Positions 1-7,232 are shown, counted from the stretch's first letter. The stretch is 64,000 nt of DNA from Planctomycetota bacterium (GCA_023954375.1 JAMLIC010000035.1:31075-95074), one strand, 5' to 3'. A program made the numbers and translations. Notes: generated from the sequence alone by a model not told the origin.

Positions 1-471
1 GACAAGGTCATGCGCGGCCCGTACGCGGTCTTCGCGCTGCGCGTCGACACGCGCAAGGTCAACGGGGCGCTCCTCGCCGCGCACACCGCCGTCGAGGTGG
101 CCGCGACCATGGAGGCGGAGGGCCTCGAGCGCCTGGGCGGCGCGCGCCGCCGCGAGATCAAGCAGGAGATCAAGCGGCGCCTGCTCAAGGAGACGGCGCC
201 GGCGCAGAAGGCCTACGGGGTGTTCTGGAACGTGCGCGCCCGGCGCCTCTACGTGCAGTCGACGTCGAAGACGATCCACGAGCACTTCCGCGGCTTCTTC
301 GAGCGCTGCTTCGACCTGTCGCTCGAGGCGCAGGTGGCCGGCGTCACGGCGGCGGCCTACGCCAAGGAGAACGGCCTCCTCGAGGCGCTCAAGGACGCCC
401 GGCCGATGCAGCTCACGGCGGCGCAGGGCGAGAAGCCCGCGCCCAAGCGGCGCGCGGCCTCGGTGGCCTGA
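1..471 (+). CDS. RdgC-like recombination-associated protein, 5'-truncated by the window edge
   Basis: The frame is open from base 1, so the start probably lies outside the window; an internal ATG sits at base 10. The visible 156 residues contain FALRVDTRKVNGALL, then a basic REIKQEIKRRLLKE segment, then a YVQSTSKTIHEHF block. This resembles the middle of RdgC family proteins, which bind DNA and modulate RecA-dependent recombination. The C-terminus is a basic tail (PKRRAASVA). The next gene follows 79 bases downstream on the same strand and looks like the matching C-terminal half. The family call rests on remembered motif order, not on a search, so it is tentative. Confidence 0.5.
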   Translation, partial: DKVMRGPYAVFALRVDTRKVNGALLAAHTAVEVAATMEAEGLERLGGARRREIKQEIKRRLLKETAPAQKAYGVFWNVRARRLYVQSTSKTIHEHFRGFFERCFDLSLEAQVAGVTAAAYAKENGLLEALKDARPMQLTAAQGEKPAPKRRAASVA

Positions 472-550
472 GCGGCGCTCCCCCCCCAACAATCGAACCC
501 TGACCTGAAGAGCCGGCCGCGCGTCCACGCGCGGCCACGAGAGGTGTCGT

Positions 551-1117
551 GTGGCTGAAGACCTGGCGTTCGCGGCGGAGCGGAGCTTCCTGGCCCAGGA
601 GTTCCTCACCTGGCTGTGGTTCCGCTGCGAGGTGGAGGGCGGCGAGTTCGAGCTCGACTCGGGCCCGGTGGCGATGGTCGTGGAGGACGCCCTGTCCTTC
701 ACCTCCTGGGACCCCGACGGCACGCGCGCGAGCCTGCGCGGCGGCACCCCGACGGTGCGCCCCGAGGCGGCGAGCGCCCTCGCCGCCGGCCTGACGCTCA
801 AGCGCGCCCGGCTGCTCGCGGCCCGCGGCGAGCGTGAGTGGCACTTCTCGCTCGACGGGGAGACGCTCGACCTCCTCGGCGTGAAGGTCCCGGAGGTGGA
901 GGACAAGGCCGACGACGACGGCGTCGACAAGCTGGCGGAGAAGCTCGCGCTCGGCGAGGAGCTGCGCGCGATGGTCGACGGGCTCTACCAGCTGTTCCTC
1001 GGCGTGCGCCTGGGCGACGACTGGGGCCGGATCGAGCTCCCGCGCCTGAACGACTGGGTGCGGCAGAAGCTGGACCGCGCCTGGCAGGACGTCCTCGCGG
1101 GTGCGGCGGAGAGCTAG
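551..1117 (+). CDS. RdgC-associated protein (possible C-terminal half of a split RdgC)
   Basis: 188 residues from a GTG start; GAGAGG lies just upstream at about 540. It starts MAEDLAFAAERSFLAQEF and continues LTWLWFRCE, a block reminiscent of the part of RdgC-like proteins that follows the SxSKK-type segment. A central acidic region (VEDKADDDGVDKLAEKL) is followed by a helical C-terminus. No signal peptide or membrane segment is visible. Its position directly after the RdgC-like fragment suggests that the two polypeptides work together. It could instead be an independent conserved hypothetical protein. Confidence 0.6.
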   Translation: MAEDLAFAAERSFLAQEFLTWLWFRCEVEGGEFELDSGPVAMVVEDALSFTSWDPDGTRASLRGGTPTVRPEAASALAAGLTLKRARLLAARGEREWHFSLDGETLDLLGVKVPEVEDKADDDGVDKLAEKLALGEELRAMVDGLYQLFLGVRLGDDWGRIELPRLNDWVRQKLDRAWQDVLAGAAES

Positions 1118-1227
1118 GGCCCGTCGTCGTGCCCGTCTTCGCAGACGGCCGAGCCGCCTCCGAGCACACCTCACGCGCGCTTCGCAGCAGGAGCGTCAGG
1201 CGAGGCCGAGGAGGGCGAGCCTGAGCG

Positions 1228-1254
1228 GTCGGGGCCGACGAAGTCGGCCCCGAC
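1228..1254. terminator. Hairpin terminator between convergent genes
   Basis: A perfect 12-bp inverted repeat (GTCGGGGCCGAC / GTCGGCCCCGAC) with a 3-base GAA loop. It lies between the plus-strand gene ending at 1117 and the minus-strand gene ending at 1297. There is no clear T tract, so its role as a bidirectional terminator is inferred from position and stem strength. Confidence 0.6.
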
Positions 1255-1296
1255 GCACCGCAGCGCCCGCCATCCTCGGCCGCAGCCGCGCTCACA

Positions 1297-2562
1297 CTAG
1301 AAGCTGCGGGCGGGCTCGGGCGCCGCGAGCGTCGCCGCCTCGCGCAGGCCGGCCTCGAGGATCGCGTCCCGGCCGCCGCGGAAGGGCAGCGGCAGCTGGC
1401 GCACGAGGACGTCGGGCTCGACGCCGCGCCCCTCGAGCACCTCGCCGCCCGTGAGCCGACGCACGTCGACGACCGGGACCATGAGGATCGAGCCGTCCGA
1501 GAGCTGCGTGAAGGTGCAGCCCAGGCAGGCGCCCTGCGTGCGCTCGCCGACGACGGGGCCGCGGGCGGCGCGCTTCCAGTGGTAGGCGAAGATCTCCTTG
1601 GCGCTGCGGGTGCCCTCGCTCGTGAGGACGACGACCGGTCGGTCCCACCGCGCGCGGCGCCCGTGGAAGAGGCCGAGGACGCGCCGGACCACGGCGTCAT
1701 GCCCGCCGCGCCCGCGCACGTCGAGCACGAGCGCGTCGACCGAGGAGAGCGGGCCCGAGAGCGCCTCCTCGAGGCGCTCGGCGACCGCCATGGTCATGAA
1801 GTGCCAGAGGCGGATCACGCCGACCCGGCGCCCGTCGACCTCGACCACGCGCGCCGACGCGCGCACGGCGTCGACCATGGACGTCGGGCGGAGCGCCACC
1901 TCGACGGGCGTGACCTCGGCGTCGGCCGCCTCGCGCACCCCGAGCGTCACGAGGTCGCCGGGCGGCCGGAGGAAGAAGCCGGGCGGCCCGGGCAGCCCGG
2001 GGTCGTGGCCGGCGCCCTCGAGCGACGCGTGGCCGAGCGCCAGCAGGCCGTCGATCGTGACGACCTCGTCGCCGTCGCGGAGGCCCGCCGCGTCGGCGGG
2101 GCTGCCGTGGGTGACGCCGTCGAGGAACAGGCGCCCGTCGAGCAGCACGAGCTCCGCCCCGAGGCGCACGCTGGGGACGGCGCGGAACTCGCCGGCCAGC
2201 TCGCGCTCGTAGACGGCGCGCTCGAGCAGCGCCAGGTGCGAGACGCCCAGCTCGCCCAGCATGCGGTTGACGACCTCGTACAGCGCGGCCGGCGAGCGCG
2301 CCCCGGCCGCCTCGGGCGACCAGCGCGCGCGGAGCGCCTCCCAGCGCGCCTCGTCGTCGCGGGCGGCGCGGTCGTAGTAGCGGCCGCGCGTCACGCGCAG
2401 CGCCTCGCGCAGGAGGTGCTCCGGCCCGAGCAGGTCGAGCTGCCGCTGCGCGTAGCCCTCGTCCTGCGGCAGCCCGCGCCGCGCCGTGAGCGGCTGCGCC
2501 GCGGCGATGCCCGGGAGGAGGAGGAGGAGGAGGGCGAGGACGAGCGGCGGGCTGCGGCGCAT
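1297..2562 (-). CDS. Secreted S41-family (C-terminal processing type) peptidase homologue
   Basis: 421 residues. The ATG at 2562 was chosen because it opens a signal peptide (MRRSPPLVLA followed by a leucine run and AAA) and has GGAG upstream; the longer open frame has no such features. Order: signal peptide, helical region to about residue 120, a PDZ-like segment (GSPADAAGLRDGDEVVTIDG), then the S41 core (VIRLWHF, ALVLDVRGRGG, GTRSAKEIFAYHW). Ser320 in TRSAKE aligns with the catalytic Ser of CtpA-type enzymes. The Lys expected 25 residues later is Ala345 (RTQGA), so the usual Ser-Lys dyad is incomplete. It may use another base or be inactive. The gene is divergent from the kinase-like gene. 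Confidence 0.8.
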   Translation of the reverse strand: MRRSPPLVLALLLLLLPGIAAAQPLTARRGLPQDEGYAQRQLDLLGPEHLLREALRVTRGRYYDRAARDDEARWEALRARWSPEAAGARSPAALYEVVNRMLGELGVSHLALLERAVYERELAGEFRAVPSVRLGAELVLLDGRLFLDGVTHGSPADAAGLRDGDEVVTIDGLLALGHASLEGAGHDPGLPGPPGFFLRPPGDLVTLGVREAADAEVTPVEVALRPTSMVDAVRASARVVEVDGRRVGVIRLWHFMTMAVAERLEEALSGPLSSVDALVLDVRGRGGHDAVVRRVLGLFHGRRARWDRPVVVLTSEGTRSAKEIFAYHWKRAARGPVVGERTQGACLGCTFTQLSDGSILMVPVVDVRRLTGGEVLEGRGVEPDVLVRQLPLPFRGGRDAILEAGLREAATLAAPEPARSF

Positions 2563-2584
2563 GGTCGTGTGCTCCGGATCGCCG

Positions 2585-2590
2585 AACCTA
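2585..2590 (-). promoter_or_regulatory. Candidate -10 element of the S41 gene
   Basis: TAGGTT on the minus strand, 22 bases before the ATG at 2562, leaving room for the GGAG ribosome-binding site. No convincing -35 was found. This is inferred only from fit to TAnnnT. Confidence 0.3.
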
Positions 2591-2627
2591 CGCCGCGTTG
2601 GGCCGGGCCGTTTGTCCCGCGACGGCT

Positions 2628-2656
2628 TGATTCCGGCCGCGCCAGCGGCGAGCATC
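2628..2656 (+). promoter_or_regulatory. Candidate sigma-70-type promoter of the pseudokinase gene
   Basis: TTGATT (2628-2633), a 17-base spacer and GAGCAT (2651-2656), about 36 bases before the GTG start at 2693. It sits in the 130-base divergent gap. The spacing is canonical; the -10 is weak. Confidence 0.35.
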
Positions 2657-2692
2657 GCCCCGCTCCGGGGCCGCCCCGGCGGGGGAGAGCAC

Positions 2693-3805
2693 GTGGCCGA
2701 GCAGACGACCTCGTCGGCGGAGCGCGCCGCGGCGCCGGCGAGCCCGGCGCCCCCCGCCCCTGCCTCGTCGTCAGGCTCGTCCGTGTTCCGCGCCGGGGCG
2801 AGCGCCAGCGACCCGCTGAACCTGTTCGGGTCCAACGTCGCCGGCCGGTTCGCGGTCGTGCGCTACCTCGGCCGCACCTCGGTCGCGCACATCTACCGCG
2901 TCGTCCACATGCTCATGGACCGGCCCTGCTTCCTCAAGGTCACCGACCGCGACCCGGCCGCGCCCGAGGGGATCCCGCCGGCGCTGCGGCGCGAGGCGCA
3001 GGTGGCGGCGACCTCGCGCCACGGGGCCATGCTGCGCCTCCTCGACGCCGGCGTGGCGGGCGAGCTGGCCTACATGACGCAGGAGTGGTCGGACGGGCCG
3101 AACCTGCGCGCGGTGATCGAGCAGACCGCCACGATGAACGTGCCCGACCTGCTCGGGATCGGCATGCAGCTCCTCGACGCGCTGTGCGACCTGCACCGCC
3201 ACGGGGTCGTCCTGCGCGCGTTCGATCCGGAGCGGATCCTCGTCCCGGCCCGGAACGCGAAGCCGCACCTGCGCCTCTTCGACCTGTCGCGGATCGCCTT
3301 CGTGGGCGAGAAGACCTCGCAGCAGGAGCTGGAGCGGAGCAAGCGCGCCACCGGCTTCGCCGTGCGCTCGACCCGCTACATGGCGCCCGACGAGATCCGC
3401 GAGGCGCCGGCCGACCCGCGCTCCGACCTCTACTCGCTGGGCGTGCTCCTCTACGAGATGCTCACGGGCGAGTACCCCTACGCCACGCGCGGCCAGGGCC
3501 CCGGGGCCTACGTGCTCAGCCACCTGCGCGAGGCGCCGCGGCCGCTCGAGGCGGGCGCGCGCGACCTGCCCCAGGACCTGCCCGGGATCCTCGAGCGGCT
3601 CATGGCCAAGCGCCCGGAGGACCGGTTCGAGACGGCCGAGGCGGCGCGCCGCGCGATCGAGGACGTCGTCGTGCCCGACATGATGCGGCTCAACACGCCG
3701 GCCGATCGCCACGTCCTCGAGGCGTGGCGCAAGCGGGTCAAGGTCGGGCTCGGGCGGACGATGGAGCACGAGGCGACGGACGAGGCGGCGCTCGGCGGCC
3801 CATGA
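2693..3805 (+). CDS. Serine/threonine protein kinase-like protein, probable pseudokinase
   Basis: 370 residues. GTG 2693 was chosen over earlier starts because GGGGGAGAG lies just upstream and the Ala/Pro/Ser-rich lead then runs into the kinase fold. Visible kinase landmarks: a degenerate glycine loop (YLGRTSVAHIY), the ATP-anchoring Lys82 (CFLKV), a possible alpha-C Glu101, a DFG-like FDLSR with Asp197, a MAPDE segment and the conserved SDLYSLGVLLYEMLTGEYPY. The catalytic loop reads VVLRAFDPERIL, so the HRD aspartate is Ala176, and the Lys and Asn of HRDxKPxN are Asp and Arg. It may bind nucleotide but should not transfer phosphate normally. It overlaps the RING-like gene by ATGA. Confidence 0.85.
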   Translation: MAEQTTSSAERAAAPASPAPPAPASSSGSSVFRAGASASDPLNLFGSNVAGRFAVVRYLGRTSVAHIYRVVHMLMDRPCFLKVTDRDPAAPEGIPPALRREAQVAATSRHGAMLRLLDAGVAGELAYMTQEWSDGPNLRAVIEQTATMNVPDLLGIGMQLLDALCDLHRHGVVLRAFDPERILVPARNAKPHLRLFDLSRIAFVGEKTSQQELERSKRATGFAVRSTRYMAPDEIREAPADPRSDLYSLGVLLYEMLTGEYPYATRGQGPGAYVLSHLREAPRPLEAGARDLPQDLPGILERLMAKRPEDRFETAEAARRAIEDVVVPDMMRLNTPADRHVLEAWRKRVKVGLGRTMEHEATDEAALGGP

Positions 3806-4278
3806 ACGGCGAGAAGCCGCGACCCGACCCGGCGCCTCGACCCGAGTCGCGCCCGGACGTCCACGTCGTCGCGTCGCCCACCCGCTGCCCCTTCTGCCAC
3901 GCGGACGTGGCGGCGCAGGGGAGCGTCGCCTGCCAGGGCTGCCTCGCGCGCCATCACGACGCGTGCTGGCACGAGGGCGGCCGGTGCGCGACCTGCGGCG
4001 GGGCCGTCAAGCTCGTCGCCGCTGACGACGACGGCGTCTCCGCGGCCTGGGGGGTCGAGGCCAGCGCGCAGTCCAGGCGCGCGGTGCGCGGGCTCCAGCG
4101 GCTGATCCTCGGCTGGCAGGGCCTCTACCGGCGGCGGCCCTGCGTGATGACCGCCCTGGAGGTGGCCGCGTTCCTGCCGCTCCTGTGGATCGAGGGCTGG
4201 GGGCGGCCGCTCGGCCTCGCGCTCATCGCGATGGCGCTGCTCGGCGGCCTGCTCTCGGCGCGGGCGCCGGCGAGGTAG
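3802..4278 (+). CDS. Prokaryotic RING-type zinc-finger membrane protein
   Basis: 158 residues from an ATG that overlaps the kinase stop (ATGA), so the two are probably translated together. An N-terminal Pro-rich segment is followed by a treble-clef/RING-like cysteine array: CPFCHAD, ACQGCLARHHDACW and CATCGG (about residues 32-67). This fits two zinc sites. The C-terminal third has two hydrophobic segments (VMTALEVAAFLPLLWI and LGLALIAMALLGGLL), giving a membrane anchor. RING-like domains of this type occur in planctomycetes and related groups; ubiquitin-like activity is not implied. The paired pseudokinase suggests a membrane signalling or scaffold role. Confidence 0.75.
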   Translation: MNGEKPRPDPAPRPESRPDVHVVASPTRCPFCHADVAAQGSVACQGCLARHHDACWHEGGRCATCGGAVKLVAADDDGVSAAWGVEASAQSRRAVRGLQRLILGWQGLYRRRPCVMTALEVAAFLPLLWIEGWGRPLGLALIAMALLGGLLSARAPAR

Positions 4279-4282
4279 CGCC

Positions 4283-5317
4283 CTACGTCGGCTCCGCGAG
4301 GTGCGCCCGGCCCGGGCCGTCGAGGTAGTAGCGCTTGACCCGCTCCGTCGCCTCGGCCGTGGAGATCCGCTCCGGGTCGTAGCCCAGGTCGCGGCGCGCG
4401 GCCGAGATGTCGAACCAGTGCGAGGTCCCGAGCATCGTGGCCACGAACCGCGTCATGGGCGGCTCGCTCCGGAAGCGGAGCAGGCTCCACGTGACCTCGA
4501 GGACGGCGCCGACGCGGTAAGCGGTCCCGAGCGACAGGCGCTTCGTCACCGGCGCGAGGCCGAGCGCGGCCAGGAGGTCGTTGATCCAGGGCCAGAGCGC
4601 GACCGGCTCGCCCTGCGAGAGGAAGTAGGCGCGCCCGGCGGCCGGGCTCGGGTCGCGCTCGAGGGCGCGCGCCGCCTGGAGGTGGGCGCGCGCGGCGTTC
4701 TCGACGTAGGTGATGTCCACCTTGACCGAGCCGTCGCCGACGATCCTGAGCCGGCCCTTGCGGGCGCGGGCGAGGATCCGCGGCACGAGGTGCGGGTCGC
4801 CCGGGCCGAAGATCAGGTGGGGCCGCAGGGCGACGGTCCGCAGGCCGGGGCCGCTGGCCCCGAGCACGGCCTGCTCGGCCGGGACCTTCGTGCGCGGGTA
4901 GTCGGCGAGGAAGCGCGTCGGGTAGGGCAGCGCCTCGTCGGCGCCCTCGTGCGAGGTGCGGTCGGGGCTGGCCACGACGGAGGGGGTGCTCGTGTAGACG
5001 AGTCGCCCGACGCCCTCGGCCCGACAGGCGTCGATCACGGCGCGCGTGCCCTGGACGTTCGTGCGCTCGTAGGCGCTCCGGTCGCCCCACACCCCGGCCA
5101 GCGCGGCCGTGTGGTAGACGACGTCGCAGCCGCGGGCCGCACGGCGGACGGCGTCGAGGTCGGCCACGTCGCCCTGGTGCCCCTCGGCGCCGAGCGCCTC
5201 GACCTCGGGGTAGCGGTTGCGGCCGAGGACGCGGACCTGGTCGCCCTGCGCGAGGCACTGGCGGACGACCTCCGCGCCCAGGAACCCGCCGCCGCCCGTG
5301 ACAAGGACCCGCGTCAT
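4283..5317 (-). CDS. oleD: OleD, 2-alkyl-3-ketoacid reductase of long-chain olefin synthesis
   Basis: 344 residues. An extended short-chain dehydrogenase/epimerase fold with the N-terminal NAD(P) motif TGGGGFLG (residues 7-14), a YTSTPSVV strand with the active-site Ser/Thr, and a YPRTK catalytic pair (Tyr140, Lys144). In the Ole pathway, OleD reduces the 2-alkyl-3-ketoacid made by OleA to the 2-alkyl-3-hydroxyacid used by OleC. The 3-beta-hydroxysteroid-dehydrogenase-like sequence and the presence of oleA, oleB and oleC nearby support this over a generic epimerase. Unlike oleABC it stands alone, about 1.9 kb from oleC, with its own promoter-like TATCGT. It ends 4 bases from the converging RING gene. 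Confidence 0.85.
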   Translation of the reverse strand: MTRVLVTGGGGFLGAEVVRQCLAQGDQVRVLGRNRYPEVEALGAEGHQGDVADLDAVRRAARGCDVVYHTAALAGVWGDRSAYERTNVQGTRAVIDACRAEGVGRLVYTSTPSVVASPDRTSHEGADEALPYPTRFLADYPRTKVPAEQAVLGASGPGLRTVALRPHLIFGPGDPHLVPRILARARKGRLRIVGDGSVKVDITYVENAARAHLQAARALERDPSPAAGRAYFLSQGEPVALWPWINDLLAALGLAPVTKRLSLGTAYRVGAVLEVTWSLLRFRSEPPMTRFVATMLGTSHWFDISAARRDLGYDPERISTAEATERVKRYYLDGPGRAHLAEPT

Positions 5318-5325
5318 CGGGCGCC

Positions 5326-5331
5326 ACGATA
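5326..5331 (-). promoter_or_regulatory. Candidate -10 of oleD (leaderless spacing)
   Basis: TATCGT on the minus strand, with exactly 8 bases before the ATG at 5317. Transcription would begin at or next to the start codon. Two other genes (23603, 32880) have the same arrangement with the same 8-base spacing. Confidence 0.4.
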
Positions 5332-5345
5332 CCCCGGTTGCTCAT

Positions 5346-5427
5346 GGCGGGAGCGGGTGCGGGTGCGGGTGCGGGAGCGGGAGCGGGAGCGGTGCGGGTG
5401 CGGGTGCGGCCTCGGCTTCGGACTCGG
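5346..5427. repeat. Short hexanucleotide array (GCGGGW units), left flank of the island
   Basis: Degenerate tandem hexamers GCGGGT and GCGGGA, ending in a tail (5394-5427) that reads GCGGGTGCGGGTGCGG then CTCGGCTTCGGACTCGG. The same tail with two differences closes the larger array at 7196-7229 in the same absolute orientation, so the two form an imperfect 34-bp direct repeat around the island. The array lies downstream of the minus-strand four-helix-bundle gene. Confidence 0.85.
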
Positions 5428-5480
5428 TCGCGGCCTGCGCGCCCGACGCGCTCGGCGCCGGGCGCGCAGCGACGGGCGCG

Positions 5481-5813
5481 TCAGCGCCTCGGGTGCGTCA
5501 GGCGCCACAGCATGGCGAGCACCCGGTCGAGGAGCTCTCGGGCGGTGGCGAGGTCTGTGGCGGTCACCTGCCCGTCCGCCTCGGCGATCGCGAGCACCGC
5601 CTTGAGCTCGCGCCCGCTGCCGTAGGCGTAGGTGAAGTGCCGGCCTCGGTCTCGCCCCTGGCGGCCGTTGCCCTCGGCCACGTTGAGGGCGATCGACTGC
5701 GCGGCGCGGCGGCCCTGGTCGGCGAGGTTCGTGTCCTTCGCGCGGACGCGCTCGAGCGGGCCGCGGACGGCGGTGACGAGCTCGAGCGCGACGGTCTCGG
5801 CGTGGAACGGCAT
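5481..5813 (-). CDS. Four-helix-bundle protein, 23S rRNA intervening-sequence (IVP) family, copy 1
   Basis: 110 residues; AAGGAG sits about 10 bases before the ATG at 5813. It is all-helical by composition, with the family signature RRAAQSIALNVAEGNGR near the middle followed by HFTYAYGSGREL. This family was first found inside rRNA intervening sequences but is widespread elsewhere; it forms a positively charged oligomer of unknown function and is related to the accessory protein of diversity-generating retroelements. The protein is clearly paralogous to the inverted copy at 6472-6798: both start MPF-AET and share the SIALN-AEG and SGREL blocks. No reverse transcriptase or rRNA is visible nearby. 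Confidence 0.85.
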   Translation of the reverse strand: MPFHAETVALELVTAVRGPLERVRAKDTNLADQGRRAAQSIALNVAEGNGRQGRDRGRHFTYAYGSGRELKAVLAIAEADGQVTATDLATARELLDRVLAMLWRLTHPRR

Positions 5814-5840
5814 GCGTGTCTCTCCTTCGTTCGAGCGGTG

Positions 5841-5914
5841 GGTCCCGGGGCGAGGCCGACGGCGGCTCGCCGCCTCACCCCCCGGCGAGCCGCCGTCGGC
5901 CTCGCCCCGGGACC
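5841..5914. repeat. 32-bp perfect inverted repeat upstream of copy 1
   Basis: Arms 5841-5872 and 5883-5914 with a 10-base loop. The stem begins GGTCCCGGGGCGAGG. It lies in the leader region of the minus-strand gene, 27 bases before its ATG. Its sequence is related to the hairpin at 6374-6443 (shared CCCGGG and CGGCGGCTCG cores). Confidence 0.95.
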
Positions 5915-5950
5915 TCACGGCGGAGGCACGCCTGCGGCTCCGCGCCGACC

Positions 5951-5974
5951 CGCAGCGGCGAGGCCCGTGCCGGG
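5951..5974. repeat. 24-bp segment inverted relative to 6311-6334
   Basis: Begins CGCAGCGGCGAGGCCC and is the exact reverse complement of 6311-6334. This supports an inverted duplication that reaches beyond the coding sequences of the two four-helix-bundle genes. Confidence 0.9.
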
Positions 5975-6144
5975 CGGCTGCCGGGAGGACGGCGACAGGG
6001 CAGAGAGCTTGAGAACCTTTCTCTCCGCCGCTCGTGCTCGACCCGCCAAAGCGAGCGATGGGGAGGCGCGGAACGGGCCAGATCGTGCCAGTCCGGGACT
6101 TGCTCCGATCGCGCCCCCCTCGCGAGCGCATCACTCATCGCAGG

Positions 6145-6190
6145 TCTGAGCTCGCGAGAAATCGCGCAGCGATTTCTTCTCGAGCTCAGA
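6145..6190. repeat. Central imperfect hairpin of the island
   Basis: TCTGAGCTCG-CGAGAAATCGC pairs with GCGATTTCTT-CTCGAGCTCAGA across a 3-base loop, with a small internal mismatch. It lies near the symmetry centre between the two divergent genes and is locally AT-richer than its surroundings. It could be a bidirectional regulatory structure or a recombination end. Confidence 0.75.
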
Positions 6191-6310
6191 GCGCGCGCCC
6201 GGCGCGGGACTCGCCGGCGTACCCGTGGGCTCACGGTCGGTCTGGCGCGGGAGCGCCGCGAGGCCCGCGCCGGGTCGCCCTGTGAAGGAGAGCGCGCGCC
6301 GGCCCCTGCT

Positions 6311-6334
6311 CCCGGCACGGGCCTCGCCGCTGCG
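6311..6334. repeat. 24-bp segment inverted relative to 5951-5974
   Basis: Begins CCCGGCACGGGCCTCG; exact reverse complement of 5951-5974. Confidence 0.9.
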
Positions 6335-6373
6335 CCTCGACAGGAGCAGCCCCGTGGCCTCCGCCGCGGCGGC

Positions 6374-6443
6374 CCCGGGCGGAGCCGCCGGCGGCTCGCG
6401 CCCTGGCCGGGGTGAGCGCGAGCCGCCGGCGGCTCCGCCCGGG
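6374..6443. repeat. 28-bp perfect inverted repeat upstream of copy 2
   Basis: Arms 6374-6401 and 6416-6443 around a 14-base loop; the stem begins CCCGGGCGGAGCCGCC. It lies 28 bases before the ATG at 6472, the mirror position of the hairpin before copy 1. Such stems would block or pause expression, or act as protein-binding or recombination sites. Confidence 0.95.
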
Positions 6444-6471
6444 ACCTCTGCACCTGCGAAAGGAGACCTCG

Positions 6472-6798
6472 ATGCCGTTCCTCGCCGAGACCAACGCCTT
6501 GACCCTCCTGTCCCTCCTCCGCGAGCCGCTGAAGCGGCTCCAGGCCCACGACCCGAAGCTCGCCGACGAGGCGCGGCGAGCCGGGAGGTCGATCGCGCTG
6601 AACGCGGCCGAGGGCCGCGGACGGCGAGGGCGAGACCGGACCCACCACTTCGCCGTGGCCTACGCCAGCGGGCGGGAGCTGCGCATGGCGCTGGCAATCG
6701 CCGAGGCGGAGGGACTCCTCGACGGCGAGGAGCTGGGCGAGGTGCGGCAGGTGCTCGACCGGCAGCTCGCCCTGCTGTGGGGCCTCCAGCGCCGCTGA
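6472..6798 (+). CDS. Four-helix-bundle protein, 23S rRNA intervening-sequence (IVP) family, copy 2
   Basis: 108 residues from an ATG preceded by AAAGGAG. It has the family block RRAGRSIALNAAEGRGRRG in the middle, HFAVAYASGREL after it, and a C-terminal helix ending in LQRR. It is divergent from copy 1 and clearly homologous along the full length; the amino-acid differences show that the duplication is not recent, or that the pair was acquired as it is. The hexanucleotide array begins about 50 bases downstream. The two proteins could hetero-oligomerise. The function of the family is unknown. Confidence 0.85.
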   Translation: MPFLAETNALTLLSLLREPLKRLQAHDPKLADEARRAGRSIALNAAEGRGRRGRDRTHHFAVAYASGRELRMALAIAEAEGLLDGEELGEVRQVLDRQLALLWGLQRR

Positions 6799-6849
6799 CG
6801 CGGCGCCTCGCCGGGCCCGCGCCCGCGGCGGGCCCGGCGAGGCCGTGTG

Positions 6850-7229
6850 TGTGAAGCGGGAGGGAGCGGGAGCGAGTGCGGGAGCGGGAGCGGGAGCGGG
6901 AGCGTGGAGCGGGAGCGGGAGCGGGAGCGGGAGCGGGAGCGGGAGCGGGAGCGGGAGCGGGAGCGGGTGCGGGTGCGGGTGCGGGAGCGAGTGCGGGAGC
7001 GGGAGCGTGGGCGGGAGCGGGAGCGGGAGCGGGTGCGGGAGCGGGAGCGGGAGCGGGAGCGGAGCGGGAGCGAGTGCGGGAGCGGGAGCGGGAGCGGGAG
7101 CGGGAGCGGGAGCGGGAGCGGGAGCGGGAGCGGGAGCGGGAGCGGGAGCGGGAGCGGGAGCGGGTGCGGGAGCGGTAGCGGGAGCGGGAGCGGGTGCGGG
7201 TGCGGGTGCGGTCTCGGCTTCGGGCTCGG
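6850..7229. repeat. Large hexanucleotide array (GGGAGC)n, right flank of the island
   Basis: About 380 bases of nearly uninterrupted GCGGGA units with occasional GCGGGT, giving Ser-Gly, Gly-Ala or Arg-Glu repeats in the three frames. It ends with the tail shared with 5394-5427 and stops 3 bases from the oleC stop codon. Such arrays slip readily, so copy number probably varies between strains. The reading frames through it are not treated as genes. Confidence 0.95.
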
Positions 7230-7232
7230 CTC

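Larger units (their letters stand above)
5814..6471. other. Palindrome-rich divergent spacer between the two four-helix-bundle genes
   Basis: No convincing gene. The spacer holds a 32-bp perfect inverted repeat on the copy 1 side, a 28-bp one on the copy 2 side, a central imperfect hairpin, and a further 24-bp segment present in both halves in opposite orientation (5951-5974 and 6311-6334). The two halves therefore look like an inverted duplication of one gene-plus-leader unit. Open frames here are low-complexity Arg/Ala/Pro shadows. Confidence 0.7.

Noticed and set aside
5340..7229. CRISPR array or diversity-generating retroelement
   Set aside because: No 20-50 bp repeats with unique spacers, no reverse transcriptase and no template/variable repeat pair; the hexamers are simple tandem repeats.
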